DNA of 64,000 nt from Candidatus Rokuibacteriota bacterium. GTDB lineage: Bacteria > Methylomirabilota > Methylomirabilia > Rokubacteriales > CSP1-6. Numbering within the stretch: the first letter of the stretch is position 1; each line of letters begins with the position of its first letter. The stretch lies in contig QHSP01000017.1 in assembly GCA_003220495.1 (NCBI GenBank), positions 124,001-188,000 on the forward strand, given 5' to 3'. Both the position numbers and the translations under genes were made by a program. Shown here piece by piece: positions 43,991 to 53,285 of this stretch. The notes beneath the pieces were generated by a model. The model saw only the letters and a list, made by a program, of their open reading frames with translations, searched no databases and was not told the origin of the DNA.

Positions 43991-44770
43991 ATGGCCAAGT
44001 TCATCGATCTCAACGCCGACATGGGCGAGAGCTACGGTCGCTGGACGCTCGGCGCGGACGAGGAGATCATGCCGAACATCACCTCGGCCAACGTCGCCTG
44101 CGGGTTCCACGGCGGCGATCCGCACGTGATGCGCAAGACCGTGGAGCTGGCGATCCGGCACGGCGTCGCGATCGGCTCGCACCCGTCGCTGCCGGACCTC
44201 ATGGGCTTCGGGCGGCGCGTGATGGACGTCTCGCCGCAAGAGCTGAAGGACTACCTCTGTTACCAGACCGGCGCGCTCCGCGAGTTCGTCCGCGCGTCGG
44301 GCGGCGACCTCCAGCACACCAAGCCGCACGGCATCCTCTATTCCATGATCGAGAAGGACGAGCCGCTCGCCACCGCCGTCGCCGAGTCGGCCCGCGAGTC
44401 TGGACGCGACCTGATCCTCATGGCGCTGGCGTCCGGGAAGTATGACCGGACGGCCCGCAAGATGGGCGTGCGCGTGGCCTCGGAGGGCTTCGCCGACCGC
44501 GCGTACAACGTCGACCTCACGCTCGTTTCGCGCAAGCTGCCGGGCTCGCTCATCACCGATCCGGAGCGGGCCGCCGCCCAGGCCGTGAAGATGGCCATGG
44601 AGGGCAAGGTGCGCACGATCGACGGTGTCGAGATCGACATCTCGGTCCAGACGATCTGCTGCCACGGCGACACACCGGGGGCGCAGAAGATCGTGCGCAC
44701 GGTCCGCGAGGCTCTCGACCGGGCCGGCTGCCAGGTCAAGCCGCTTCGCGGCTGGCTACCGAAAGCGTGA
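43991..44770 (+). CDS. pxpA: 5-oxoprolinase subunit PxpA (LamB/YcsF family)
   Basis: 259 aa, usual length. 'IDLNADMGESYGRWTLGADE' (5-24), 'NITSANVACGFHGGDPHVM' (29-47), 'IGSHPSLPDLMGFGRR' and 'HTKPHGILY' match the family, with clustered Asp/His residues expected at the active site. It is the catalytic partner of PxpB/PxpC. The stop overlaps the gcvT GTG (GTGA), coupling lactam opening to the glycine-cleavage operon. Confidence 0.94.
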   Translation: MAKFIDLNADMGESYGRWTLGADEEIMPNITSANVACGFHGGDPHVMRKTVELAIRHGVAIGSHPSLPDLMGFGRRVMDVSPQELKDYLCYQTGALREFVRASGGDLQHTKPHGILYSMIEKDEPLATAVAESARESGRDLILMALASGKYDRTARKMGVRVASEGFADRAYNVDLTLVSRKLPGSLITDPERAAAQAVKMAMEGKVRTIDGVEIDISVQTICCHGDTPGAQKIVRTVREALDRAGCQVKPLRGWLPKA

Positions 44771-45882
44771 CGCACGCGCTCAAGCGCACGCCGCTCTATC
44801 ACGAGCACGTCGCGGCCGGCGCGCGCATGGTGCCGTTCGGCGGCTGGGAGATGCCGGTGCAGTACACCGGCATCATCGAGGAGCACCGTGCGACCCGCGG
44901 CGCCGTCGGCCTCTTCGACGTGAGCCACATGGGCGAATTCGAGGTCGAGGGCCCCGGCGCCCTCGCGGCGCTCCAGCACCTGACCACCAACGACGTGGCG
45001 GCTCTCCAGGTCGGCCAGATCCAGTATTCGGTCTTCTGCTATCCGAACGGCACGATCGTCGACGACCTCACGGTCTACCGCATGGGCGACGAGCGCTACA
45101 TGATCACAGTCAACGCGGGTAACATCGACAAAGACTGGGCCCACGTGACGAAGTCGACGGCGCACGTCAAGGACGCGCGCTGGCGCAACGCGTCCGAGCG
45201 CACCGGGCTCATCGCGGTGCAGGGGCCGAAGGCCGAGGCGCTCGTCGGCCGCCTCGCCGACCGCGACGTGACGACCATCGGGTACTACCGCTTCGCGCGC
45301 GGCAACGTCGGCGAGGTGCCGACCGTGATCTCGCGGTCGGGTTACACCGGCGAGGACGGCTTCGAGCTCTACGCGCCCGCCGACAAGACCGTGCGGCTCT
45401 GGAAAGCGCTCCTGGCCGCCGGCCGCGCCGACGGAGCCAGCCTGGTCGGGCTCGGGGCGCGCGACACGTTGCGGCTCGAGATGAAGTACGCCCTCTACGG
45501 CAACGACATCGACGAGACGACGAATCCGCTCGAAGCGGGGCTCGGGTGGGTCGTCAAGCCGGCCAAAGGCGAGTTCGTCGGGCGCGAGGCGCTCGAGAAA
45601 GTCCGCGCCGAGGGCGTACGGCGCCGCCTGGTCGGCATCGAGATGGTCGACAAGGCCGTCGCGCGCCACGGCTACCCCGTGCAGAAAGACGGCCGCGCAG
45701 TCGGCATCGTCACCTCGGGCTCGTACGGCCCGTCGGTCGACCGGTACATCGGGATCGCCTACGTCGAGACGGCCCTGGCCGCTGTCGGCACCGCGCTCGA
45801 GGTCGAGATCCGCGGTCAGGGCAAGGCGGCCCGGGTCGTCCGCACGCCCTTCTATCCGTCCAGGGTGAAAAAGCCAGGCTGA
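44767..45882 (+). CDS. gcvT: Glycine cleavage system T protein (aminomethyltransferase)
   Basis: 371 aa from GTG. It releases ammonia from the aminomethyl-lipoyl arm of the H protein and forms methylene-tetrahydrofolate. 'VPFGGWEMPVQYTGIIEEH' (22-40), 'GLFDVSHMGEFEVEGPGA' (about 47-64, with the catalytic Asp region), 'SRSGYTGEDGFELY' and 'GLGARDTLRLEMKYALYGND' are typical. It leads the gcvT-H-PA-PB run and overlaps pxpA. No glycine riboswitch is possible in this arrangement. Confidence 0.96.
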   Translation: MTHALKRTPLYHEHVAAGARMVPFGGWEMPVQYTGIIEEHRATRGAVGLFDVSHMGEFEVEGPGALAALQHLTTNDVAALQVGQIQYSVFCYPNGTIVDDLTVYRMGDERYMITVNAGNIDKDWAHVTKSTAHVKDARWRNASERTGLIAVQGPKAEALVGRLADRDVTTIGYYRFARGNVGEVPTVISRSGYTGEDGFELYAPADKTVRLWKALLAAGRADGASLVGLGARDTLRLEMKYALYGNDIDETTNPLEAGLGWVVKPAKGEFVGREALEKVRAEGVRRRLVGIEMVDKAVARHGYPVQKDGRAVGIVTSGSYGPSVDRYIGIAYVETALAAVGTALEVEIRGQGKAARVVRTPFYPSRVKKPG

Positions 45883-45895
45883 GAGACCGAACGTC

Positions 45896-45922
45896 GAGCG
45901 CCGGGGGCCTGCGAGGGCGCTC
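45896..45922. other. Small hairpin between gcvT and gcvH
   Basis: GAGCGCC (45896-45902) pairs with GGCGCTC (45916-45922) around a 13-nt loop, within the 58-bp gcvT-gcvH gap. The gcvH ribosome-binding site AAGGGGAGAAG lies just after. It may set mRNA processing or H:T stoichiometry; this is a guess. Confidence 0.35.
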
Positions 45923-45940
45923 CGACGGCAAGGGGAGAAG

Positions 45941-46333
45941 ATGGCCAACGTTCCCAGGGACCTGAAGTACACGCGCGAGCACGAGTGGGCCAAGCAGGAG
46001 GGCGACCGCGTGCGCGTGGGCATCACCGCCTACGCGCAAGAGCAGCTCGGCGACGTGGTCTTCGTCGAGCTGCCGAAGGTCGGCGCGAAGGTGACCGCCA
46101 GCAAGAACTTCGGCGTCGTCGAGTCGGTCAAGGCCGTGTCCGATCTCTTCGCGCCCGTTTCGGGCGAGGTCGTCGAGGTCAACGGCGAGCTCGGACAGAA
46201 GCCCGAGATCGTCAACCAGGATCCGTACGGCAAGGGCTGGATGCTGGTCGTGAAGCCGTCGAACAAGGGTGAGTGGGACCAGCTCCTGACGGCGCAGCAG
46301 TACGAGGAGCTCATCGCGCAGGGAGGCCACTGA
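45941..46333 (+). CDS. gcvH: Glycine cleavage system H protein
   Basis: 130-aa lipoyl carrier. 'YTREHEWAKQEGDRVRVGIT' (10-29), 'LGDVVFVELPKVGAKVTASK' (38-57) and the lipoylation site Lys in 'GVVESVKAVSDLFAPVSG' are standard. It shuttles the aminomethyl group between P and T proteins. The ATG is preceded by a purine-rich ribosome-binding site (AAGGGGAGAAG). The stop overlaps the gcvPA start by 1 nt (TGATG). The ligase-like gene at 50547 could lipoylate this protein. Confidence 0.97.
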   Translation: MANVPRDLKYTREHEWAKQEGDRVRVGITAYAQEQLGDVVFVELPKVGAKVTASKNFGVVESVKAVSDLFAPVSGEVVEVNGELGQKPEIVNQDPYGKGWMLVVKPSNKGEWDQLLTAQQYEELIAQGGH

Positions 46334-47682
46334 TGGCCTCGCGCTACATCGCCAACACGCCGGACGAGCAGAAGCACATGCTCGGCGTGATCGGCGCCGG
46401 CTCGCTCGAGGAGCTCCTCGTGAAGATCCCGCCCAAGGCGCGGCTCGCGAGGCCGCTCGGTCTGACCCCGGCGCTTGCCGAGACGGACTTGATCCGGCAC
46501 ATGATGGCGCTGGCCGGCCGAAACGCCCACGCCGAGTCGCACGTGTCGTTTCTCGGCGCGGGCGCGTACGACCACTACATCCCCAGCCCGATCAACCACA
46601 TGGTCCTGCGTGGCGAGTTCTTCACCGCGTACACGCCCTATCAGCCCGAGGCGAGCCAGGGGACCCTCCGCACGATCTACGAGTACCAGACGATGATCGC
46701 CGAGCTGACGGGCATGGACGTCGCCAACGCGTCGATCTACGACGGCGCATCGTCCCTGGCCGAGGCGGCGCTGATGGCCCATTCGGTCACGGACCGGCGC
46801 GAGGTCGTGCTCTCGCGCGCCGTGCACCCGCTCTACAAGCGGGTCACCGCGACCTATTGCGAGGGCCCGGGTGTCCGGCTCCGTGACGTGCCGGCGCCTG
46901 AAGGCGTCACCGACCTCGCCGCCGCGCGGCAGCTCGTCAACGCGAAGACGGCGGCGCTCGTCATCCAGACGCCGAACTTCTACGGTTGCCTCGAGGATGT
47001 GGCCGCTGCGGCCGAGATCGCGCACGCGGCCGGCGCGCTGCTGGTCGTGGTGGCCGATCCGGTGAACCTCGGCGTGCTCGAGGGCCCGGGCAAGCTCGGC
47101 GCCGACATCGTCGTGGGCGAAGGCCAGGGGCTCGGAGTGCCGGTGGGCTTCGGCGGCCCGAACCTGGGCGTCTTCGCCGCGAAGAACGAGCTCGTGCGGC
47201 GCATGCCCGGGCGCCTCGTCGGCGCCACGGTGGACCGCGACGGCAAGCGCGGATTCGTGTTGACGTTGCAGACTCGCGAGCAGCACATCCGCCGAGCGAA
47301 GGCGACCTCGAACATATGCACCAACGTGGCGCTCTGCGCGTTGATGGCGACGATCTACCTCGCGACGCTCGGGCGCCGCGGGCTCGTCCGGGTCGGCGAG
47401 CTCTCGACGGCGAAGGCCCACTATGCGGCCGAGCGCCTGGCGAAGGTCCCCGGCGTCTCGCTGCGCTTCGCGGCGCCCTTCTTCAAGGAGTTCGCGCTCA
47501 AGCTGCCGAAGGCGCCTGACCGCGTGCTGCCCAGGCTCGCCAGGCAGGGCTTCCTCGCGGGCGTCCCGCTGAAGACCTTCGATCGCAGCCTGGCCGAGTG
47601 CCTGCTGGTCGCGGTGACCGAGAAGCGGACGAAGGCCGAGATCGACGCCTTCGCGTCGGCCCTCGAGAAGGCGGTGGCGTGA
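46333..47682 (+). CDS. gcvPA: Glycine dehydrogenase (decarboxylating) subunit 1
   Basis: 449 aa, the N-terminal half of the two-subunit P protein. '[20 protein letters not shown]' (5-24), '[19 protein letters not shown]' (about 73-91), '[20 protein letters not shown]' and '[20 protein letters not shown]' are diagnostic of GcvPA. It lacks the PLP lysine, which sits in subunit 2. The P protein decarboxylates glycine and loads the H protein. Stop and gcvPB start overlap (TGATG). Confidence 0.97.
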   Translation: MASRYIANTPDEQKHMLGVIGAGSLEELLVKIPPKARLARPLGLTPALAETDLIRHMMALAGRNAHAESHVSFLGAGAYDHYIPSPINHMVLRGEFFTAYTPYQPEASQGTLRTIYEYQTMIAELTGMDVANASIYDGASSLAEAALMAHSVTDRREVVLSRAVHPLYKRVTATYCEGPGVRLRDVPAPEGVTDLAAARQLVNAKTAALVIQTPNFYGCLEDVAAAAEIAHAAGALLVVVADPVNLGVLEGPGKLGADIVVGEGQGLGVPVGFGGPNLGVFAAKNELVRRMPGRLVGATVDRDGKRGFVLTLQTREQHIRRAKATSNICTNVALCALMATIYLATLGRRGLVRVGELSTAKAHYAAERLAKVPGVSLRFAAPFFKEFALKLPKAPDRVLPRLARQGFLAGVPLKTFDRSLAECLLVAVTEKRTKAEIDAFASALEKAVA

Positions 47683-49142
47683 TGGCCGACGCCTACGACA
47701 AGCTGATCTTCGAGCTGTCCTCGCCCGGGCGCGTCGCCTGGTCCTTACCCGAGGCCGACGTGCCCGAGGCCGACGCGCGGAAGCTCTTGCCGGCCAAGTA
47801 CCTCCGGCGGGACGCGCCCGATCTCCCCGAGGTCTCCGAGTTCGACGTGGTCCGGCACTACTCGCGCCTGTCGCGGATGAACTACGGGGTCGACACGCAC
47901 TTCTATCCGCTCGGCTCGTGCACCATGAAGTACAACCCGAAGCTCCACGAGGACATGGCGCGGCTCGCCGGCTTCGCCAAGGTCCATCCGCTGGCGCCCG
48001 AAGCCTCGGCGCAGGGCGCGCTTCAGCTCATGCACGAGCTCGCGCGCGATCTCGCCGAGATCGCCGGGATGGACGCCGTCTCCCTCCAGCCCGCGGCGGG
48101 CGCCCAGGGCGAGCTCGCCGGAGTCCTCATGATCCGGGCCTACCACCAATCGAGGGGCGAGAAGCGGACGAAGGTGCTCGTGCCCGACTCGGCGCACGGG
48201 ACCAATCCGGCATCCACCGCGATCGCCGGCTACGAGGTCGTCGAGGTCAAGTCGCTCCCCAACGGCGAGGTGGACGTGGACGCGCTCGCGCGCACCCTCG
48301 ATACCGACGTGGCCGCGTTCATGATCACCGTGCCGAACACGCTCGGCATGTTCGAGCCGCGCATCGTCGAGATCACCGAGCTCTGTCACGCCAAGGGTGT
48401 GCAAGTCTACATGGACGGCGCCAACCTGAACGCGATTCTCGGCATCACGCGCCCGGGCGATCTCGGCTTCGACGTCTGCCATTTCAACCTGCACAAGACC
48501 TTCACGACACCGCACGGCGGCGGCGGGCCCGGCGCGGGCCCGGTCGGCGTCAAGGCGCACCTCGAGCCGTTCCTGCCGGTGCCCGTCGTCACGAAGGACG
48601 GTGACGAGTGGGCGCTCGACTGGAAGCGGCCGCGGTCGATCGGCAAGCTCCAGGCCTTCTGGGGCAATTTCGGGATGCTCGTGCGCGCGTACACCTACAT
48701 CCGCACGATGGGGCCCGACGGACTCAGGTCGGTTTCCGACAACGCGATCCTGAACGCGAACTACATCATGAAGCGGCTGGAGAAGGCTTACGATATCGCC
48801 GTGCCCGGGCCCTGCATGCACGAGTGCGTCCTGTCGGCCCGCCGTCAAAAGAAACTGGGTGTCACGGCAACGGACATCGCCAAGCGTCTGCTCGATCTCG
48901 GCTTCTATGCGCCATCGACGTACTTCCCGCTGATCGTCGAGGAGGCGCTGATGATCGAGCCGACCGAGACCGAGGCGAAGGAAACGCTCGACGCCTTCTG
49001 CGATGCGATGATCCAGATCGCGCGCGAGGCCGAGACGAACCCGGCGGTGATTCACGACGCGCCAGTGACCACCGCCGTGCGCCGGCTCGATCAGACGAAG
49101 GCCGCGCGCGAGCCGAACTTGCGCTGGACGCGACGGAGCTAG
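47682..49142 (+). CDS. gcvPB: Glycine dehydrogenase (decarboxylating) subunit 2
   Basis: 486 aa, PLP-bearing subunit. '[20 protein letters not shown]' (about 66-85), '[20 protein letters not shown]' and PLP lysine in '[20 protein letters not shown]' are clear, followed by '[20 protein letters not shown]'. With GcvPA it forms the alpha2beta2 P protein found in many bacteria and archaea. It ends the operon; dihydrolipoyl dehydrogenase (L protein) is not in the window. Confidence 0.97.
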   Translation: MADAYDKLIFELSSPGRVAWSLPEADVPEADARKLLPAKYLRRDAPDLPEVSEFDVVRHYSRLSRMNYGVDTHFYPLGSCTMKYNPKLHEDMARLAGFAKVHPLAPEASAQGALQLMHELARDLAEIAGMDAVSLQPAAGAQGELAGVLMIRAYHQSRGEKRTKVLVPDSAHGTNPASTAIAGYEVVEVKSLPNGEVDVDALARTLDTDVAAFMITVPNTLGMFEPRIVEITELCHAKGVQVYMDGANLNAILGITRPGDLGFDVCHFNLHKTFTTPHGGGGPGAGPVGVKAHLEPFLPVPVVTKDGDEWALDWKRPRSIGKLQAFWGNFGMLVRAYTYIRTMGPDGLRSVSDNAILNANYIMKRLEKAYDIAVPGPCMHECVLSARRQKKLGVTATDIAKRLLDLGFYAPSTYFPLIVEEALMIEPTETEAKETLDAFCDAMIQIAREAETNPAVIHDAPVTTAVRRLDQTKAAREPNLRWTRRS

Positions 49143-49176
49143 CCGGGACCAGGAGCCCGCCGCGGGTGCGACGACC

Positions 49177-49695
49177 ATGCCGGCCAGCCTGCGCGGGGTT
49201 CACGCCGACATCACCACCCTCTCGGTCGACGCCATCGTCAATGCGGCGAACTCGTCGCTGCTCGGTGGTGGCGGAGTGGATGGCGCGATCCACCGCGCCG
49301 CCGGGCCGGAGCTTGTCCAGGAGTGCCGGCTTCTCCGCGGCTGCCAGATCGGCGACGCCAAGCTCACCAAGGGCTATCGGCTGCCCGCCCGGTTCGTCAT
49401 CCACACGGTCGGCCCGATCTGGCGCGACGGCGCCCACGGCGAGCCCGAGCTGCTCGCCTCATGCTACCGGCGCTCGATCGAAGTCGCGGCGACGAACGGC
49501 ATCCGCACCCTCGCGTTTCCGAGCATCAGCACCGGCGTCTTCGGTTACCCGATCGAGCCGGCCGCCCGGGTCGCGGTGACGTCCGTCCGATCGGCGATGC
49601 AGGAGTTTCCCGCGATCCGGGAGGTCGTCTTCTGCTGTTTCTCGGCCTCCGACCTCGCGGTCTATACGCGCCGCCTCGGTGAAGCCGGGGTCTGA
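49177..49695 (+). CDS. Macrodomain protein (O-acetyl-ADP-ribose deacetylase-like)
   Basis: 172 aa, a single MacroD/YmdB-type domain. '[20 protein letters not shown]' (17-36) with '[10 protein letters not shown]' contains the conserved Asn and Gly-rich loops that hold ADP-ribose and catalytic water. '[10 protein letters not shown]' and '[15 protein letters not shown]' form the phosphate loop. It would remove ADP-ribose from proteins or hydrolyse O-acetyl-ADP-ribose. Overlaps the next gene by 17 nt. No ADP-ribosyltransferase or sirtuin gene is adjacent. Confidence 0.92.
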   Translation: MPASLRGVHADITTLSVDAIVNAANSSLLGGGGVDGAIHRAAGPELVQECRLLRGCQIGDAKLTKGYRLPARFVIHTVGPIWRDGAHGEPELLASCYRRSIEVAATNGIRTLAFPSISTGVFGYPIEPAARVAVTSVRSAMQEFPAIREVVFCCFSASDLAVYTRRLGEAGV

Positions 49696-50494
49696 CGACG
49701 GAGCCGCCATCCTCCTGATCGCCGCCGTGGCCGGAGTGGTCGGGATCGCTGTCGGGATCCCGTTCGGCATCGTGTTATCGCGGCGGGTCTCAAATCCCGG
49801 AACGAGGATCGCAATCCGGATCGCCGCCATCGGCGGCGCCATCGTCCTCGCCGAGGGTGGCGCGCTCGCTGCGATACGAATGGGGGCGAGCGAGCGATTT
49901 GTCCTGAGCTCCGGGGACCGGACGAGGCTCGACGTGGTCGTATCCCGTGAATACCGCGATGAATACAAGGACCTCGTGTCGCACCCGAAATTCGCCCAGG
50001 TCACGAGGGGCAAGTCGCCCGCCGAGATCAGAGCGCTGGCGACCAGCCTCACATCGAGAGGGCTCCAGTACCTCGATCTACCCGACCTGCAGGACTGGGC
50101 TCGCATCAAGCTGCGCATGGCCGAGCGCTCGCCGAAGCTGTGCGCCGGAATGTGGAAGGGCCGGGTCGACGATCCTACCCTTGGCGCGCGGACGCTGACC
50201 GAGCTCGGGGAGCCTGACGCGCGAGCCTGGGCTCGACTGAGCGCCCGGGCCAGCGTGCATGCCCTGGAGGGCCCTCCTCCGCCGGTGGTCACCAACGAAG
50301 CGCGGATGCTGGCGTTGCACCAGATCGTCCTGAAACTCCCGGAAGGGGATCGCCCGGCGGCGATGGCGGACATGTTCAAGCGCGAACAGCTGTCCGACGA
50401 ACGGGCGTGCGAGCTCATGCGAATGATCCTCGAGGGCTCGCGCGACTTGGAGCCTGAGCTCCAGCACGCCTTCCTGCGGTTTCTGTCCACGTAG
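49679..50494 (+). CDS. Hypothetical membrane protein
   Basis: 271 aa from GTG overlapping the macrodomain gene by 17 nt. Two hydrophobic segments (about 9-35 and 42-67) are followed by a soluble region of about 200 residues rich in helices. That region includes '[20 protein letters not shown]' and a Cys in '[12 protein letters not shown]'. It resembles no family I know. Codon use is slightly less GC-skewed than its neighbours (several third-position A/T codons), which might mean later acquisition. The overlap with the macrodomain gene suggests co-translation. No active-site pattern is visible. Confidence 0.6.
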   Translation: MKPGSDDGAAILLIAAVAGVVGIAVGIPFGIVLSRRVSNPGTRIAIRIAAIGGAIVLAEGGALAAIRMGASERFVLSSGDRTRLDVVVSREYRDEYKDLVSHPKFAQVTRGKSPAEIRALATSLTSRGLQYLDLPDLQDWARIKLRMAERSPKLCAGMWKGRVDDPTLGARTLTELGEPDARAWARLSARASVHALEGPPPPVVTNEARMLALHQIVLKLPEGDRPAAMADMFKREQLSDERACELMRMILEGSRDLEPELQHAFLRFLST

Positions 50495-50546
50495 TCCCGG
50501 ACGCGAGGCGAAGCGGGCGCGGCGGTCTCGTGCGATCCTAGGGGCC

Positions 50547-51365
50547 GTGACCGACAGCCAACGCGGCCGGACCTGGCGGCTTCTCGTGACGGAGCCCACC
50601 GACGGCGCTACGAACATGGCGATCGACGAGGCGGTCTGGCTCGGCCGCCGCGCGGGCGCCTCACCGCCGACGATTCGCTTCTTCGCCTGGGCGCCGCCCA
50701 CCGTCTCGCTCGGCTACGGCCAGCCGCTCGACCACCACGTCGACGTCGCCGGGTGCCGCCGCGTCGGCGTGGGGATCGTCCGACGCCTCACCGGCGGGAG
50801 CGCCATCTACCACGACGGCCCGGAGCGCGAGCTGACGTACAGCGTCGTCGCCGCCGCCGACGACATCGGCGGGGGCGCGCGCGACCTGCTGCACAGCTAC
50901 CAGTGGATCGGCCGGGCGCTCGCCGGCGGGCTCCGGGCGCTCGGCGCTCCGGTCGAGATGATCGGCGTCGCGCGCGGCGACGAGCCGACGCCGGCGTTCT
51001 GTTTCGCGCGCACCGGCAGCTGCGAGATCGAGCTCCACGGGCGCAAGCTCGTCGGGAGCGCGCAGCGGCGTTACGGCAGCACGTTTCTCCAGCACGGATC
51101 GATCCTGCTCGGCGTCGACGCGGACCGCCTGGCCGCGGTCTTCCCGACGACCGACGATCCGCTCGCCAGCTTGACGACGCTCGAGACCGCGCTCGGTCAC
51201 CGACCCAAGTTCGACGACGTGGCGGCGGCGCTCGCGGCGGCGTTCGAGCGCGAGCACGGCCTCGACCTGCGGCCCGATGGGCTCGGCGCGGACGAGGTCG
51301 CGGTGGTCGAGCGCCTCGTGCGCGACAAGTACGCGACCGACGCCTGGCTGACGGGGCCCGCGTGA
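50547..51365 (+). CDS. Lipoate/octanoate protein ligase family protein (LplA/LipM-like)
   Basis: 272 aa from GTG. 'EPTDGATNMAIDEAVWLGRR' (16-35), 'PTVSLGYGQPLDHHVDVAGC' (51-70), 'IVRRLTGGSAIYHDGPERE' (77-95, equivalent to RRxSGGGAVYHD) and the lysine in 'GRKLVGSAQRRYGSTFLQHG' define the BPL/LplA/LipM fold. It probably transfers octanoyl or lipoyl groups to carrier proteins. A Cys in 'AFCFARTGSCEIELHGRKL' could be the LipM-type acyl-thioester residue, so LipM is possible. It lies 1.4 kb after gcvPB, whose partner GcvH needs lipoylation. Confidence 0.88.
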   Translation: MTDSQRGRTWRLLVTEPTDGATNMAIDEAVWLGRRAGASPPTIRFFAWAPPTVSLGYGQPLDHHVDVAGCRRVGVGIVRRLTGGSAIYHDGPERELTYSVVAAADDIGGGARDLLHSYQWIGRALAGGLRALGAPVEMIGVARGDEPTPAFCFARTGSCEIELHGRKLVGSAQRRYGSTFLQHGSILLGVDADRLAAVFPTTDDPLASLTTLETALGHRPKFDDVAAALAAAFEREHGLDLRPDGLGADEVAVVERLVRDKYATDAWLTGPA

Positions 51366-51802
51366 GCCGCGAGTACCCGGACTATCCGCGGGTCGGCGTC
51401 GGGGCGGTCATTCTCCACGACGACAAGGTGCTGCTCGTGCGGCGCGGCCAGGCGCCGTCCTTCGGGAAGTGGAGCTTGCCCGGCGGCCTCGTCGAGCTCG
51501 GCGAGACCACCCGAGAGGCCATCGCGCGCGAGATCCTCGAGGAGTGCGGGATCAAGATCCGGATCGTCGACGTGGCCGGCGTCCTCGATCGCGTGGTGAA
51601 GGATGACGCCGGCCGCGTTCGTTATCATTACGTGCTGGTGGACTACCTGGCGTATCCCGATTCGCTGGACGTCACGGCGGGCGACGACGCCGCCGAGGCG
51701 CAGTGGTTCGAGCTCGGCCAGCTGGCCGAGCTCGACACAACCCAGGGCCTCCTGGACATGATCCGGCGAGCCGAGGCGCTGAGAGGAGGAACGCGCGGGT
51801 GA
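51362..51802 (+). CDS. Nudix hydrolase
   Basis: 146 aa from GTG. The Nudix box runs 'GGLVELGETTREAIAREILE' then 'ECGI', matching Gx5Ex7REUxEExGU in full. N-terminal 'VGVGAVILHDDKVLLVRRGQ' and 'WSLPGG' are typical of ADP-ribose or (d)NDP-sugar hydrolases. The substrate cannot be assigned, though with a macrodomain gene two genes upstream ADP-ribose turnover is plausible. Translationally coupled on both sides (GTGA). Confidence 0.92.
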   Translation: MSREYPDYPRVGVGAVILHDDKVLLVRRGQAPSFGKWSLPGGLVELGETTREAIAREILEECGIKIRIVDVAGVLDRVVKDDAGRVRYHYVLVDYLAYPDSLDVTAGDDAAEAQWFELGQLAELDTTQGLLDMIRRAEALRGGTRG

Positions 51803-53283
51803 AAGTCGAGATCGTCACCAAGCGGCTCGAGGAGGTCCCGGCCGACGCGCTCGTCGTCGGTCTCTATGTCGGCGAAACGAAGCTGCCGGAGCGGCTGGCG
51901 CGCCTCGACCGCGCGGCGCAGGGGCAGCTCAAGCGCGTGCTCGACGCCGAGAAGTTCTCGGCGAAGGCGGGCCAGGTCACGCACGCGCACGCCGACGGCC
52001 GTCGCATCGTCGTCGCCGGGCTCGGCGCGCGGACCGAGACGACCTCCGAGGTCCTGCGCCGGGCGGCCGCGGCGGCGGTGCGCCGGGCCCGCGACCTCGG
52101 CGCGCGCACGGTGGCCGCGGAGGTGCTCGGCGACCGGCTGACCGCGCGGCAGCGGGCGCAGGCCGTCGTCGAGGGCGCCATCCTCGGCACCTACTACTTC
52201 GACCGCTACAAGGGCGAGAAGGCGGACAAGACCGTCAACGAGCTCCGCATCGCCGAGCCCGACGCGCGCCGCGCGCGCGAAGCCGGCGACGGCATGCGGC
52301 GCGGCGAGAGCTTCGCGCTGGCGACCTCGTTCGCGCGCGACCTGATCAACGCGCCCGCCAACGAGCTGTATCCGACCGATCTCGCGCGCGCCGCCACCGA
52401 GCTGGCGAAAGAGCCGCGCATCGAGGTCAAGGTGTTCGAGCGGGCCGACTGCAAGAAGATGGGCATGGGCGCATTCCTCGGCGTCGCCGCCGGGAGCGAG
52501 CAGCCCCCGAAATTCATTCACCTGACGTACAGCCCATCCGGCCGGCCCGCCGCGGGTCGCAAGCGCAAGAAGGTCGTCCTCATCGGCAAGGGCATCACGT
52601 TCGACTCCGGCGGGCTCGACCTCAAGCCGCCCGACGGCATGCTGCGCATGAAGTACGACATGGCCGGCGCGGCGGCGGTGCTGGGTATCATGCGCGCGCT
52701 GCCGGCGCTCAAGCCGGCGGCCGAGGTCCACGGCCTGATCGCGGCGACCGAGAACATGCCGTCGGGCTCGGCCATCCGCCCGGGGGACATTCTCCGCGCC
52801 ATGAACGGCACGACCATCGAGATCGGCAACACGGACGCCGAAGGGCGTCTGACCCTGGCCGATGGGCTGTGCTACGCCAACACGAACATCCAGGCCGATG
52901 AGATCATCGACATGGCGACCCTGACCGGGGCCTGCGTCATCGCGCTCGGCCAGCTCTGCTCGGGGCTCATGACGAACAACCAGGCGCTGGCGAATCGCCT
53001 CATGAGGGCGGCCGAGGCCGCGGGCGAGCGCCTCTGGCAGCTCCCGCTGATCGACGAGTACCGCGACAACCTCAAGAGCGAGGTCGCGGACCTCAACAAC
53101 GTCGGGCCGCGCGGCGGCGGGGCGATCACGGCCGGGCTGTTCCTGAAGGAGTTCGCGGGCAAGACGCCGTGGGCGCACCTGGACATCGCGGGCCCGGCGT
53201 TCACCGAGAAGGATCTGCCGCTGGCCCCGAAGGGCGCCACCGGATTCGCGGTGCGCACGGTCCTGACGTACCTGGGCGACTAG
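51799..53283 (+). CDS. pepA: Leucyl aminopeptidase (M17)
   Basis: 494-aa cytosolic two-zinc aminopeptidase. Metal and active-site blocks are 'VVLIGKGITFDSGGLDLKPP' (about 262-281), 'MKYDMAGAAAVLG' and the signature 'NTDAEGRLTLADGL'. The N-terminal domain ('LEEVPADALVVGLYVGETK') is of normal length. Starts with GTG overlapping the Nudix stop. A DNA-binding role, as for E. coli PepA, cannot be judged from sequence. Confidence 0.95.
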   Translation: MKVEIVTKRLEEVPADALVVGLYVGETKLPERLARLDRAAQGQLKRVLDAEKFSAKAGQVTHAHADGRRIVVAGLGARTETTSEVLRRAAAAAVRRARDLGARTVAAEVLGDRLTARQRAQAVVEGAILGTYYFDRYKGEKADKTVNELRIAEPDARRAREAGDGMRRGESFALATSFARDLINAPANELYPTDLARAATELAKEPRIEVKVFERADCKKMGMGAFLGVAAGSEQPPKFIHLTYSPSGRPAAGRKRKKVVLIGKGITFDSGGLDLKPPDGMLRMKYDMAGAAAVLGIMRALPALKPAAEVHGLIAATENMPSGSAIRPGDILRAMNGTTIEIGNTDAEGRLTLADGLCYANTNIQADEIIDMATLTGACVIALGQLCSGLMTNNQALANRLMRAAEAAGERLWQLPLIDEYRDNLKSEVADLNNVGPRGGGAITAGLFLKEFAGKTPWAHLDIAGPAFTEKDLPLAPKGATGFAVRTVLTYLGD

Positions 53284-53285
53284 CG

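Noticed and set aside
45883-45940. Glycine riboswitch or other leader upstream of gcv genes
   Set aside because: gcvT overlaps pxpA and the only gap (58 bp) is too short for the tandem glycine aptamer; it shows just a simple hairpin.
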